Assembly (NCBI GenBank): GCA_019186965.1
Contig: JABARV010000002.1
Span: 62,001-126,000, forward strand
Direction of reading: 5' to 3'
Length of the DNA stretch: 64,000 nt
From: Turneriella sp.
GTDB taxonomy: Bacteria; Spirochaetota; Leptospiria; Turneriellales; Turneriellaceae
The notes under the pieces were generated by a model. That model saw nothing but the letters and a program-made list of their open reading frames with translations. It had not been told where the DNA came from and did no database searches. Positions within the stretch are counted from its first letter, which is position 1. Every line of letters starts with the position of its first letter. A program made the position numbers and the translations under genes. Of this stretch, positions 8,371 to 19,174 are shown one piece after another.

Positions 8371-9903
8371 ATGAGAATATGGGAGTTAAAAGTATACCCC
8401 GAAAAAGAAAGGCTCCCGAAGGAAAAACAGCTGGCGTATTTAATGGCAGAACTTGCGCACCACAACCAGCATGCAGACAAAGACGCGGTTGAAATGGTGG
8501 GCAACCGTATCATCGATAATGCAGCGGTAGCGATTGCCTCACTCAACAGAGCACCCGTTGTGGCGGCACGCGCACAAGCGTTGGCGCACCTGCGTAAAGG
8601 CGGCGCGACACTTTATGGAGTCTCTCCAGAGACGACTGTCGACGCCGAGTGGGCTACATGGGCAAATAACACAGCCGTGCGCGAGCTCGACTTCCACGAC
8701 ACATTTTTAGCCGAAGAGTATAGCCACCCAGGGGATAACATCCCCGCTCTCATCGCCGTTGCCGAACAGAAAAAAATCGGCGGGCGGGCACTCACACAGG
8801 CAATCCTCACTGCGTACGAAATCCATGTGAATTTAGCCAAAGCCATATCGCTCCACAAACACAAAATCGACCACGTCACTCACCTTGCACCCGCGGTCGC
8901 TGCGGGTATCGGTACACTACTTCACTTACCCATCGACACCATCTACCAAGCGATCAACCAAGCGGTGCACGTTTCGACCGCGACGCGCCAATCGCGCAAG
9001 GGTGCCATTTCGTCGTGGAAGGCGTATGCGCCCGGGCATGCGGCAAAGCTCGCTGTGGAAGCGGTCGACCGAGCGATGCGCGGCGAAGCATCGCCGTCGC
9101 CGATTTACGAAGGCGAAGATGGCGTCATCGCGTGGATGTTGGATGGTCCCACAGCGGTTTATCACGTGCCGCTTCCCGAGGTGGGTTCTCCCTTCCGTTC
9201 CATTTTAGAGACTTACACCAAGGAACACTCAGCCGAGTACCAAGCGCAGGCGTGGATCGACCTCGCGTTTGAAATCCGCGATAAAATAAAAAATGCGAAC
9301 AACATCCAAAAAATTATTTTGCACACCAGCCACCATACGCACAACGTTATTGGTACAGGCTCCAACGATCCGCAAAAGTTTGATCCCGACGCCTCGCGCG
9401 AGACTCTCGACCATTCGGTGATGTATATTTTCGCCGTCGCTTTAGAAGACGGGACGTGGCACCATGTGCATAGTTACTCCCCTGAGCGCGCACACCGCCC
9501 CAGCACGGTTGCGCTGTGGCGTAAAATTACAACGGTGGAAGATGCACAGTGGACAGAACGCTACCACGATAAAGACCCGAGCAAAAAATGCTTCGGTGGG
9601 CGCGTTGAAATCCTGATGAACGACGGCACAAAATTTGAAGCTGAAAAATTGCGCGCCGATGCACACCCCGCTGGGAAAAGGCCGTTCCAACGCGAGCAAT
9701 ATAAACACAAATTTTTAACTCTCACCGAGGGGATTGTCTCTCCCAAAGACGCCGCGCACTTCTTTAATTCTGTCGATACGCTCTATACACTCGAAGCCTC
9801 ACAGATTGCCCAACTTTTGCCGCGCGTTATACCCCAAAACGTAGACGGAATTATGCCGAACGGCTTTTTGCCGCATACGCCAACTCACGTACCAAGCTCT
9901 TAG
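8371..9903 (+). CDS. prpD: 2-methylcitrate dehydratase / MmgE-PrpD family protein
   Basis: This is predicted to dehydrate 2-methylcitrate to cis-aconitate-type products in the methylcitrate cycle for propionate breakdown. It is a cytosolic enzyme of the MmgE/PrpD fold. The recognisable segments are the RELDFHDTFLAEEYSHPGDN stretch, HKHKIDHVTHLAPAVAAG, ATRQSRKGAISSWKAYAPGHAA, and the C-terminal GGRVEILMNDG. The length of 510 residues is in the PrpD range (about 480). GAGG upstream of the ATG acts as the ribosome-binding site. No prpB or prpC lies nearby. The gene is clearly more GC-rich than its neighbours. A dehydratase on another tricarboxylate substrate is possible. Confidence 0.88.
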   Translation: MRIWELKVYPEKERLPKEKQLAYLMAELAHHNQHADKDAVEMVGNRIIDNAAVAIASLNRAPVVAARAQALAHLRKGGATLYGVSPETTVDAEWATWANNTAVRELDFHDTFLAEEYSHPGDNIPALIAVAEQKKIGGRALTQAILTAYEIHVNLAKAISLHKHKIDHVTHLAPAVAAGIGTLLHLPIDTIYQAINQAVHVSTATRQSRKGAISSWKAYAPGHAAKLAVEAVDRAMRGEASPSPIYEGEDGVIAWMLDGPTAVYHVPLPEVGSPFRSILETYTKEHSAEYQAQAWIDLAFEIRDKIKNANNIQKIILHTSHHTHNVIGTGSNDPQKFDPDASRETLDHSVMYIFAVALEDGTWHHVHSYSPERAHRPSTVALWRKITTVEDAQWTERYHDKDPSKKCFGGRVEILMNDGTKFEAEKLRADAHPAGKRPFQREQYKHKFLTLTEGIVSPKDAAHFFNSVDTLYTLEASQIAQLLPRVIPQNVDGIMPNGFLPHTPTHVPSS

Positions 9904-9925
9904 GCTATTTCGGCGAAACAAAAAA

Positions 9926-9950
9926 AACCGCAACTCATAGAGTTGCGGTT
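9926..9950 (-). terminator. Intrinsic terminator of flaB
   Basis: Arms of 11 bp (AACCGCAACTC / GAGTTGCGGTT) pair with a 3-nt loop. On the minus strand they are followed by an uninterrupted run of T (9918-9927 on plus reads A). The orientation suits transcripts leaving flaB. Confidence 0.9.
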
Positions 9951-9964
9951 CAGAGTCGTACGGC

Positions 9965-10011
9965 GAGTACTTTTTCTATGCAACACGCCGTGTTGCATAG
10001 AAAAAGTACTC
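9965..10011. repeat. 23-bp perfect inverted repeat with a single-base centre, in the flaB 3' UTR
   Basis: Positions 9965-9987 and 9989-10011 are exact reverse complements around one C. The inner part reads ATGCAACACG on the left. It lies between the flaB stop codon and its terminator, so the flaB mRNA would end in two consecutive stems. Confidence 0.9.
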
Positions 10012-10029
10012 AGCATTAGCTGAGTACTT
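10004..10029. repeat. Second overlapping inverted repeat after flaB
   Basis: The arms AAGTACTCAGC (10004-10014) and GCTGAGTACTT (10019-10029) pair across an ATTA loop. The left arm shares bases 10004-10011 with the right arm of the 23-bp repeat, so the two stems cannot form fully at the same time. Confidence 0.85.
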
Positions 10030-10036
10030 CGACTTC

Positions 10037-10885
10037 TTAACGAAGGAGTTGTAACACGCTTTGTGGACGTTGGTTCGCTTGCGCGAGCATCGCCGTACCA
10101 GCTTGGGTAAGAATCTGGTAACGTGTATAACTTGACATCGTTTCTGCCATGTCGGTGTCACGGATGCGGCTTTCAGACGCTTGGATGTTTTCGTAAGCGT
10201 TCATGAGGCCTTTCGCTGCATGCTCGAGGCGGTTGTAGTACGCGCCCAAGTCAGCACGTTGCTTACTGATAATGCGGAGTGCCTCATCAGAAAGTCCGAT
10301 AACAGAGTTCGCTTTACCTGGTGTTGAAATCGAAATAAATGTAAGCACTGTAGGGTTGCGTAATTTCAACGCCGCAGAGGTCATTGTTTCGATAAACACA
10401 CGCTCGCGTTGGTGCATGTTTGCGCCCATGTGGAACCACATAGATGCTGTTGGATTTAACCGCGCAAAAGAACCTGTTAAGAGTTTCATTTTGTTAAACT
10501 CAGCTTGCGAAGCGATACGATCGATTTCGTCGATGAGTTCAGAAATCTCAACTTGGATTTGTTGACGGTCTTCGTCGGTATAGATACCGTTGGCGGCCTG
10601 AACTGCGAGAACGCGAATGCGTTGTACCAGCTCGCCGGTCTCTTGTAGGTAGCCCTCGGCAGTCTGGATAAAGCTCATACCATCTTCTGTGTTTTGTTCT
10701 GCACGACGCAGACCACCTACCTGCGTGCGCATCTTTTCTGATACTGCAAGACCAGAAGCGTCATCGCCGCCGCGGTTAATGCGCATGCCGCTCGACAACT
10801 TTTCCATATCCTTATCCAAATACCAGTTTTGGAATTTCAACACGCGGTGCGTGTTGATCGCAGACATATTGTGATTGATAATCAT
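10037..10885 (-). CDS. flaB: Periplasmic flagellar filament core protein (flagellin) FlaB
   Basis: This is the core flagellin of the periplasmic flagellum, exported through the flagellar type III apparatus. The N-terminus [20 protein letters not shown] and the C-terminal end ([25 protein letters not shown]) are diagnostic of spirochaete FlaB. The conserved D0/D1 coils are complete, and the short middle section includes [18 protein letters not shown]. The length of 282 residues is typical. GGAGG precedes the ATG. A sigma28-like promoter, a 5' hairpin, a 3' inverted repeat and a terminator show a single-gene, strongly expressed unit. Confidence 0.97.
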   Translation of the reverse strand: MIINHNMSAINTHRVLKFQNWYLDKDMEKLSSGMRINRGGDDASGLAVSEKMRTQVGGLRRAEQNTEDGMSFIQTAEGYLQETGELVQRIRVLAVQAANGIYTDEDRQQIQVEISELIDEIDRIASQAEFNKMKLLTGSFARLNPTASMWFHMGANMHQRERVFIETMTSAALKLRNPTVLTFISISTPGKANSVIGLSDEALRIISKQRADLGAYYNRLEHAAKGLMNAYENIQASESRIRDTDMAETMSSYTRYQILTQAGTAMLAQANQRPQSVLQLLR

Positions 10886-10974
10886 CTGTTTCCTCCGTGA
10901 AACTTCAATTCCTGGGGGCTCCCAATGGGTTACCCGCGAAACCTCATGTCTCGCCGTCTTTCTTTTATTTCAGA

Positions 10975-10990
10975 AAGACTGCCCAGTCTT
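10975..10990 (-). promoter_or_regulatory. Hairpin at the predicted 5' end of flaB mRNA
   Basis: AAGACTG and CAGTCTT pair with a 2-nt loop. The predicted start of transcription from the sigma28-like promoter is near 10991, so this stem would form the very 5' end of the message, where it could protect against decay. Confidence 0.5.
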
Positions 10991-10997
10991 ATCTTTC

Positions 10998-11024
10998 ATA
11001 TCGGCGGATTAAAATTTTTCTTAA
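10998..11024 (-). promoter_or_regulatory. Sigma28 (FliA)-type promoter of flaB
   Basis: On the minus strand the -10 element GCCGATAT (11005-10998) is one base from the consensus GCCGATAA. A weak -35 TTAA lies 15 nt upstream within an A/T-rich stretch. The position is about 110 bp upstream of the flaB ATG. Confidence 0.7.
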
Positions 11025-11110
11025 TATTAAATTTTAAAAAAGCGCTTCACTTTTTTTTATTTTCTTAAAAAAATGCTCAAGGGATTTTGGCTTTATGCCG
11101 AACGCGCTTT

Positions 11111-11977
11111 TTAAAAATCGTTAAAATATGTAGAATAAAGTCGTGTGGTGGTATTTCCTAAAGAGGTAAGAACTCCCAACGCAAGTTTATCAGTCCCCGA
11201 CTCGAAATAATTTCCGTTTGTGTTCGTATCAGCGTAACAAAGATAGCTAAAGCTACCCTGTGGTAAAAATTTAGTGCTCGCTCCGTCTCCTGTGGTTAAT
11301 CCATCGCCAGAGCGTGAAAAAATAGAAACGAGCTGTGTTTTGGTGGTATACGCAGTTATATTTGAATCGGCAATATAGCACCGAAAATTCCATGTTTTTC
11401 CGGTTAAAAATTCGAAGGTGTTACCAACCGATGGTGAAACTTTGCTGTCGTCGAGAAGTAACTCTGTGTCGCCGTTTATAGTAACCATGCCTGTTGCGGA
11501 ATAACCACCCACTGTCGCATCGATAAAGCCATTGGCTCCACAATCAGCGCCTGTAGCACCTACATTGACCGCAGCCCTTATCCCCCCGCTTGCGTTTATC
11601 GAAAAATAGTACTTATACCCACCGTTGGGTAGGCTTGCTGGTGTAGAATCCATACACCCCGTCGTTGTATTTACGCTATTAAGGGTAATTGCAGCAAGCC
11701 CTGTAGCGTCAGTTTTTGTGGTTCCGTTATCTACAAGCATCGCTTTAAGAGCGCCGTTTTGGTAAACGAGCACGCTAAAATTTTGGTTTTGGAGCGCCGC
11801 TGTAGAAAAACTTGTTCTTAGTGTTAATGTCCCTTGCGGGGGCGTAGTTATTTGTATATTGTTTACTGGAGTTAAAACCTCAACGGTTTGCGAACAGGCG
11901 CCTAAAAAAAACGCGGTTACCGCTATACTACAACGTAAAGCTAAAGAAATCCTTAGTGTTGTAGAGAGGTTGTACAT
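11111..11977 (-). CDS. Putative lipoprotein of unknown function
   Basis: The chosen start (MYNLSTTLRISL) overlaps the stop of the upstream gene as TAATG, implying translational coupling. A hydrophobic signal segment ends in a lipobox FFLGAC, so a lipidated Cys is expected near residue 27. The mature part is Thr/Ser/Asn-rich, with a cysteine at the 'TTGCMDS' segment, others near 'GADCGANG', and a C-terminal SYLCYADTNTNGNYFESGTDK stretch. Its composition suggests a beta-rich surface protein. No known domain was recognised. It forms a pair with the DUF1566 lipoprotein upstream. A further in-frame ATG lies 21 bp upstream, but the TAATG overlap makes 11977 more likely. Confidence 0.75.
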   Translation of the reverse strand: MYNLSTTLRISLALRCSIAVTAFFLGACSQTVEVLTPVNNIQITTPPQGTLTLRTSFSTAALQNQNFSVLVYQNGALKAMLVDNGTTKTDATGLAAITLNSVNTTTGCMDSTPASLPNGGYKYYFSINASGGIRAAVNVGATGADCGANGFIDATVGGYSATGMVTINGDTELLLDDSKVSPSVGNTFEFLTGKTWNFRCYIADSNITAYTTKTQLVSIFSRSGDGLTTGDGASTKFLPQGSFSYLCYADTNTNGNYFESGTDKLALGVLTSLGNTTTRLYSTYFNDF

Positions 11978-14922
11978 TAAGGCAACCCTCTTACACAACG
12001 GATATTCCTTTTGAGCGGTTTAAATATTCCTGTCAATGTTGAATTATCTTTTTGCGCAGTACCAAGATAACCTCCGACGTAGTTAAACGTCCAAATTTGG
12101 TTATTTGCAGGGAGGTTTGAACCCGTGGTAGAACCACTCATTGCATAATTCGTCGAAGAAAAGTATTCTTCGTCAACGGCATTAGGTGTTGGGAAAATAG
12201 TTATATCGATGTTAATTCCCTGTGTAGCGAAAAGTGAACGGTTCGCAATACTCCTAAGCTCATTAATCGTGGGTGCACGCCACGCATAGCGCGGTCGTGT
12301 GTAATCGTTTAACGCACGCGCTGTATCGTTGTCGTCGTCGTAACGTGTTGCATTTAAACTATCGCAGTAGTTGAGGCCTTCGTTCCACTGTACCGAGTCG
12401 TTCGCAGTTACCCCGTCATCGTCACACGTGGGTGTATCGAAAACACCGTAACGGCAACGCTGCCACCTAAGTTTATTGATGGGATCATCGACGACATTGC
12501 TTCCCGCATACGTTACCCCATTAACTAAAACTGCATACGGTGTTCCTGCAACCAAAGGTGCACTGGGTGTCAATGTTACCGTCTTTCCAGAAAGGACAGC
12601 CGTACTTACCGCTGCAAGAGGGGATGTACAAAAATTCCATGGGCTTGCATTTGCACTAATGATACAATAATTTGCCGCATTAGACGCCTCATTTGCTTTG
12701 GGGAGACGGTCGAACGTAAGGTTAATTGTATTTAAATTGGGAGAAGCGATACTGTCGACATTAAATGCCACAGTTGCAGAAGGGCTGGAACGCCGTGCTA
12801 TACCCGTGAAAAGCCCTCGCGCAACTGACAAACTTTGCTTGGGCGTGACAACGATAGTTGTGATAGTTGCTGTTGGTGTACCAAAATATCCACCTCCGAT
12901 GTCATTGTCAATAATTGGCGATGCGGTGTACGGAACATACTCCACTCTTCCAACGGCGCTCTTTGATGGGATGTAAAGCCATTGGTTTAATAACGTGTAT
13001 GTTGTTCCAGGCGTCCAAACACTTAACTGCTCGAGATCTCCGTTTAGTAAATCATTAGCGATTGTCGTAGATGTGTGTGCATTGACAGTGCGGTAAACAA
13101 TTTCGGTGCCAGGGCCTGTTCCGGGATCGACAACAAAAACACCTGCTGTATAAGAGACTCCTGTCTGCCATTCGTTACTATACGAATAGACATTTGTTAC
13201 AAAAAGCTTGTACGCGCCATTACTTGCCGGGTTAGTTGTAAGCCGCAACTTAAAAGCAGAAGGTTTGCCTGTAACTTGAACGACCGTTGTAATTGCAGGC
13301 GAAGACGAACCACAGCTTGTAGCATTTTGTGCCTCGATACAATAATTTGTAAGATTGCTCGCATCCGCAATATTGGGTAGCTTATTGTACTCAACAACAA
13401 GAGACGACTCATCTGCATCAATATTATATTCTGGAGTAACGCTTTTTATATTAAAAGTTGTGTCGTTATCAAACCCCACAAATGTCGCTCCGTTTCGTCC
13501 CAACGTTGCCCCCGCAGCAACTGTAGTTGGGTTAAGCGTTTGTGTCTGTGGAGCAACAAGAGGCCCCGCAACACAACGAACCTTTTTACGGTTTGTCGTC
13601 ACGCGTGAAGTATTGGTTTTTGTTGCGGTCCCTGGACCTGGCCCTGTAGCGCCTTTTGTAAAATCAACCGTGTACGCCTGGCTATACACGGTTTGGCCAG
13701 CCATTAACGCACTTATCCCTGTCGCCGTCCAATAGCCATCTGCAAAGGGCGTATTGGGGAAAGCCCCTTCCCACACGGTTGGCCAGCTTGTTTCTTGGAA
13801 TGTATCGAGTGCAGGTACCTCTGGCGCTCCGGGAGAGCCTTCGGGCGGGAGGGATGGGTTGGACATGCTTACGTATGCACCAAAATCTACTAAATTTTCG
13901 AGCTCGTCCATTGTGGGAAGCCTCCAGTCACGCCTTCCTGCGTAACCCATACCGTTTGCTGCAGTGTTTAGGCTTGCGCACGCATTAACCGCTTCGCCCC
14001 AAGTGTATTCCCCACCTGCCGCTGGAGTACACAGGGCACCTCCACCGGATAAGCCGTCGTAAGATGCACCTTTGACACAGGTGCGCCATAAAAGCGTTGT
14101 TGGCGCGTCTAAACTATAGGGATAACAAGCGTCACTCTCGTTTCCATGGCAAGCCGACGTATCTAAGTTCATCGGATGCGCATCTTTACGAAAACGACGG
14201 CCTTTTACAAATCCAGAGGCTTCGCTATCGTAATTTGCAGGGCCGTACAAACTATTGCGAGGTTCGTTAAATCCATTTTGCCCTGCAGGATAGTTGTATG
14301 AACCAATGATCCCTTGGCCAGAATTGGCGCTGTCCCGGCAGTCTTTTTCTTCTTCCCATCGGTTATCAACGGTATCGAAACGGTGGCAATAGTATTGCCC
14401 TGTTTGCACAACATGGTACCGGCCTGGATTCCAACCTACAGTAAAAAATAATTTATCGGGATTATCGAGCGGCATTTCGTCTAAGTTGACAAGCTTGTTA
14501 TTATCAAAATCAAATCCGATGATGTTGTTCTCTGGCCAACGCACCCAGCCCAGTTGGATTGTGAGAGTGTCGTTTAAGTAATTAGTCGACGACCACGTAA
14601 ATACCGTCCCTGAATTCTCGACAGCTAACCATACAATACCAACACCCGCTCCAATATCACGCACGTACGTATTGATATTGGGAACGCTTTTGGCGGTATC
14701 CATTGTCATGTCAAAAACAACGACAATCCGCGTTCCGTTAGCGTCGGTTACTGGAGAAACAGTCGCCGTATGCGCTGGGGAAGAGGTTAAAATTTTAGGC
14801 CGTACTTTTGCACCACGCCCTGTTATGCTATTTGCTGGCGGAGCAAATTTTTCAAACCCTCCACTACATGCACCCAAAACAAAAAAAAGTGGTAAAAGCG
14901 TGTATAGGCAATTTAGTTTCAT
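11977..14922 (-). CDS. Large lipoprotein with two DUF1566 (Lcl) domains
   Basis: The start MKLNCLYTLLPLFFVLGAC gives a signal peptide ending in a VLGAC lipobox; AAGGA lies upstream. The mature N-terminus has a bacterial Ig-like segment (ILTSSPAHTATVSPVTDANGT..VVFD). It is followed by an Lcl/DUF1566 domain containing WRLPTMDELENLVDFG, DGYWTAT and KVRCVAGP. Central Ig/FN-like repeats follow, and a second Lcl-type domain has AWRAPTINELRSIA, EYFSSTN and NIRCVRG. Cysteine pairs suggest disulfides. Such proteins are abundant on Leptospira-type surfaces, with no firm function. An alternative upstream start (14970) would spoil the signal peptide. Confidence 0.85.
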   Translation of the reverse strand: MKLNCLYTLLPLFFVLGACSGGFEKFAPPANSITGRGAKVRPKILTSSPAHTATVSPVTDANGTRIVVVFDMTMDTAKSVPNINTYVRDIGAGVGIVWLAVENSGTVFTWSSTNYLNDTLTIQLGWVRWPENNIIGFDFDNNKLVNLDEMPLDNPDKLFFTVGWNPGRYHVVQTGQYYCHRFDTVDNRWEEEKDCRDSANSGQGIIGSYNYPAGQNGFNEPRNSLYGPANYDSEASGFVKGRRFRKDAHPMNLDTSACHGNESDACYPYSLDAPTTLLWRTCVKGASYDGLSGGGALCTPAAGGEYTWGEAVNACASLNTAANGMGYAGRRDWRLPTMDELENLVDFGAYVSMSNPSLPPEGSPGAPEVPALDTFQETSWPTVWEGAFPNTPFADGYWTATGISALMAGQTVYSQAYTVDFTKGATGPGPGTATKTNTSRVTTNRKKVRCVAGPLVAPQTQTLNPTTVAAGATLGRNGATFVGFDNDTTFNIKSVTPEYNIDADESSLVVEYNKLPNIADASNLTNYCIEAQNATSCGSSSPAITTVVQVTGKPSAFKLRLTTNPASNGAYKLFVTNVYSYSNEWQTGVSYTAGVFVVDPGTGPGTEIVYRTVNAHTSTTIANDLLNGDLEQLSVWTPGTTYTLLNQWLYIPSKSAVGRVEYVPYTASPIIDNDIGGGYFGTPTATITTIVVTPKQSLSVARGLFTGIARRSSPSATVAFNVDSIASPNLNTINLTFDRLPKANEASNAANYCIISANASPWNFCTSPLAAVSTAVLSGKTVTLTPSAPLVAGTPYAVLVNGVTYAGSNVVDDPINKLRWQRCRYGVFDTPTCDDDGVTANDSVQWNEGLNYCDSLNATRYDDDNDTARALNDYTRPRYAWRAPTINELRSIANRSLFATQGINIDITIFPTPNAVDEEYFSSTNYAMSGSTTGSNLPANNQIWTFNYVGGYLGTAQKDNSTLTGIFKPLKRNIRCVRGLP

Positions 14923-16610
<1,688 letters not shown>

Positions 16611-16611
<1 letters not shown>

Positions 16612-17156
16612 TGCAACGGTTACGCTCCATTTTAAGTGTTTGGGTGCGGCACCGTGCGTTTATTCCCATCGTGGTTGCATGCATAGCTCTTGCCTTGGGA
16701 GTTCTTTTGTCGATGGAGCATACACGCAACATCCTCAAAATTCGGGGTCCGTACCTTTTAGTGCTTGCTGCAATTATAGTATTTCCTGTTTTTGCATTCC
16801 GCTTTTTTGATCCGCAAGAAAATGCACGTCCCATTTCTATTTTCTTTGTGCTCTCTGCGCTGTATTATATTTATATGGGCGCTCCCGATGCCGTCGCTTT
16901 TTTTCGCCTTTTTCTTTTTGAACGTATGCCGCCCGGAACTACACGGAATCTCTTGTACGGTGTTGCAGCGTACTTTAGTTTAGCGGGAATTTTGCATTAT
17001 ATTCTTAAAGTAGAACGTGAAGAGGATGAAAAGCTAAGGATACTCGACGTATCGATAATTAAATTTCTTGTGTACGCTATTCTTCATATTGTGTACATCA
17101 ACCTTTTTGTGACAATTGCGCGTGAAAAATTTGGAATTTCTACGGTTTTTTTGTAA
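16611..17156 (+). CDS. Hypothetical integral membrane protein
   Basis: This 181-residue protein has about five hydrophobic helices (near residues 16-35, 46-64, 75-93, 113-131 and 148-168) and a basic N-terminus. It has no recognised domain. It is coupled to eno by a 1-bp TAATG overlap, so it is very likely cotranscribed. The 3' end overlaps the convergent trmD by 17 bp. A cell-division or septum-type protein with a few helices is one possibility, but no motif supports a function. Confidence 0.75.
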
Positions 17157-17811
17157 GCTTTTGCGTAAACGCCTCAGCCTCTTTGCGGCGCCACTCGGCG
17201 ATTTTGGCGTGGTCGCCCGATAAAAGGACTTCAGGAACCTTTTGTCCACGCCAGATCTCGGGACGGGTGTATTGCGCATGCTCGAAGGATATACCACCAT
17301 CGAAAGACTCATGCAATAAAGATTCGGTGTTTTGCATAAATCCGGGAAGTTTACGGGCAACTGAGTCGATGACGACAAGCGCAGCAGCTTCTCCGCCCGA
17401 AAGGACAAAATCGCCTATGCGTATGCTTTCGTCGGCGACACTTTGGGCAATGCGTTCGTCGACGCCTTCGTAGTGCCCACAGATGAGGGTTATGTCTTTG
17501 CGTTCTTTGTATTCAGCAGTAGCTATGGAATTCCATAGCTTACCCCGTGCAGATAAAAGCGCTACGTACGTTGATGGAGTTTCTTCCTTAATACTGTCTA
17601 CAGCACGTGCGATAGGTTCTGCCATCATTACCATGCCTGCGCCCCCCCCATAAGGGTGGTCATCCACCTTTTTGTATTTACCCTCGGCGAAATCACGCGG
17701 ATTTACAAACTTGACCTCTAAAATCCCCGAGCCAACTGCTTTTCCCAGAAGAGAGGCCTTAAGCGGGCTTGCAAAAAATTCTGGGAAAAGCGTAACTATG
17801 CGAAAAATCAA
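17140..17811 (-). CDS. trmD: tRNA (guanine-N1)-methyltransferase TrmD
   Basis: This is a SAM-dependent SPOUT methyltransferase making m1G37 in tRNA. The start MIFRIVTLFPEFF, the PYGGGAGMVM loop, the LICGHYEGVDERI knot segment and GDFVLSGGEAAALVVIDSVARKLPG are all intact. The length of 223 residues is normal. It is not in the usual rpsP-rimM-trmD-rplS order but follows a CAP-domain gene with a 4-bp overlap. A 20-bp palindrome at 17521-17540 lies inside it and encodes LWNSIA, where other TrmD proteins have varied sequence with no length change. Confidence 0.95.
   Translation of the reverse strand: MIFRIVTLFPEFFASPLKASLLGKAVGSGILEVKFVNPRDFAEGKYKKVDDHPYGGGAGMVMMAEPIARAVDSIKEETPSTYVALLSARGKLWNSIATAEYKERKDITLICGHYEGVDERIAQSVADESIRIGDFVLSGGEAAALVVIDSVARKLPGFMQNTESLLHESFDGGISFEHAQYTRPEIWRGQKVPEVLLSGDHAKIAEWRRKEAEAFTQKLTKKP
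17521..17540. repeat. 20-bp perfect palindrome inside trmD
   Basis: AGCTATGGAATTCCATAGCT is fully self-complementary. The central 18 bp equal the ispE copy at 5030-5047. The flank CAGT before it is also found at the feoA copy (CAGTAGCT..). Confidence 0.88.
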
Positions 17812-18305
17812 CGTTTAGTCTTTGGTACGTTTTCAGGGAAGCGTCCCATATAGTTTCCGGGAGGATTGTAGTTACAAACGACATAAACTCCGCCCCTTGC
17901 GGAACGTGCTGAACCGCAACCGAGTTCCGTGGAGCCTTTCCAAATAACCTGTGTAAAGTGGCCTGTTTTCATACTAAACCCTGGATTACTGTAATTGTAG
18001 TCTTTAATTTCGTTGTACCATGCGTCGACGACGTTGTTTCCCGTGGGTTCGCGGCCAGACATCCAAAAAATGTTCTCACCGTATTTATTGGGGTTGCGAT
18101 GGCGCATATTGTCTTCACGCGCAATTTTTGTTGCCCAATCCTGTGCCACCTTTTCGACTTCTGTGCTCCACTTAAGTGGAGCTACACCGTGCTTTGCCCG
18201 AAGCGTATTATGGCGTTGCAGGATTTCCTTTTGGAATTTTGTTGTACCCGCTTGGAGGGAAAACAGAATGGCGCTAAACGCTACAAAAAAAGCAATTCTC
18301 TTCAT
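17808..18305 (-). CDS. Secreted CAP/SCP (PR-1-like) domain protein
   Basis: The start MKRIAFFVAFSAILFSLQAG gives a short signal peptide without a lipobox. The mature part is a single CAP domain. It contains HNTLRAKHGVAPLKWS with its conserved His, ENIFW, GHFTQVIWKGSTELGCG (second His/Glu set) and a closing VYVVCNYNPPGNYMG. It is about 165 residues long and expected in the periplasm or outside the cell. CAP proteins are associated with sterol or lipid binding, or possibly proteolysis, but the bacterial role is undetermined. It overlaps trmD by 4 bp. An ATG 24 bp further upstream is less likely because it would lengthen the signal peptide unusually. Confidence 0.85.
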   Translation of the reverse strand: MKRIAFFVAFSAILFSLQAGTTKFQKEILQRHNTLRAKHGVAPLKWSTEVEKVAQDWATKIAREDNMRHRNPNKYGENIFWMSGREPTGNNVVDAWYNEIKDYNYSNPGFSMKTGHFTQVIWKGSTELGCGSARSARGGVYVVCNYNPPGNYMGRFPENVPKTKR

Positions 18306-18439
18306 AAGGCATGACTGTAGCATGTGCAAGGTTTGTAAATCGTTTTTAAAGTGTTGTACAAGTGCAAGGGAGCCTGTGCCTTTTACTCCCCTTGAAACTC
18401 TTTACACCTTGTCTTTAAGTGCAATAATAGCCACATCTG

Positions 18440-19174
18440 ATGAACATGCATGCTGTCATTTTGGCGGCTGGTCGCGGAAAGCGCATGCAAAGCGACCTGC
18501 CAAAGGTCCTTCACGTTTTGGGTACAAAACCACTTTTGTGGCATGTTCTCGACCAAGTGAAAGCGGCCGGATTTCCCTCGGCAACGGTTGTTGTATCGTA
18601 TAAAAAAGAACTTGTAGAAAAATCCGTAATGGCATGGCAGGCAACTAACCCCGATTTACTTGTGAACTTTGCAGACCAAGGCGAACCTAGAGGAACAGGC
18701 CATGCGCTACTTTCCACAGAAAGCTTTGTTCCCAAAGATAAAGATATCGCCGTTTGTTTGGGCGACGTTCCCGGTATCCAAGCAAAAACTCTTCAGCAAA
18801 TATACGCCACGTTTACAGCGCAGGCGCCAGCAGCGTTAGTTGTTTCTATGGAGCTTAAAGAACCCAAAGGGTATGGTCGTATTGTTCGTGGAGTAAACCA
18901 ATCTATAGCGGCAATTGTCGAAGAAAAAGACGCCTCCGAAGAAATACGCCGTATACAAGAAGTTAACACAGGTATCTTTTTTTTACGCTGCAGTGATGTT
19001 TGGTCAGCGCTTAAAAAAATCACTCCCCAAAACGCACAGGGCGAATACTACCTCACCGACATTGTCAGTATTTTATTAAATGAAAACAAAACTGTGGCTG
19101 CGTATTTACACCCAAATGCGGATGAATTCCGAGGTGTCAATTCACCAGAAGACTTGCAAAGGCTTGCCTCATAA
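18440..19174 (+). CDS. glmU: GlmU-like UDP-GlcNAc pyrophosphorylase, uridyltransferase domain only
   Basis: This is a nucleotidyltransferase predicted to make UDP-GlcNAc from GlcNAc-1-P and UTP. LAAGRGKRMQSDLPKVLH is the nucleotide-binding loop, and EPRGTGHAL, GDVPGIQ, KEPKGYGRIVR, VEEKDA and EVNTGIFF follow in GlmU order. At 244 residues it lacks the left-handed beta-helix acetyltransferase half of E. coli GlmU (456 residues), so GlcN-1-P acetylation must be done elsewhere. It leads a cluster with prs, rplY, pth and tilS, and overlaps prs by 1 bp (TAATG). Activity on a related sugar phosphate is possible. Confidence 0.82.
   Translation: MNMHAVILAAGRGKRMQSDLPKVLHVLGTKPLLWHVLDQVKAAGFPSATVVVSYKKELVEKSVMAWQATNPDLLVNFADQGEPRGTGHALLSTESFVPKDKDIAVCLGDVPGIQAKTLQQIYATFTAQAPAALVVSMELKEPKGYGRIVRGVNQSIAAIVEEKDASEEIRRIQEVNTGIFFLRCSDVWSALKKITPQNAQGEYYLTDIVSILLNENKTVAAYLHPNADEFRGVNSPEDLQRLAS

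Noticed and set aside
10921-10950. Shared TGGGTTACCCG string at 6738 and 10925 as a dispersed repeat
   Set aside because: About 11 bases are identical and the following CCTCA is similar, but two short copies are not enough to claim a repeat family.
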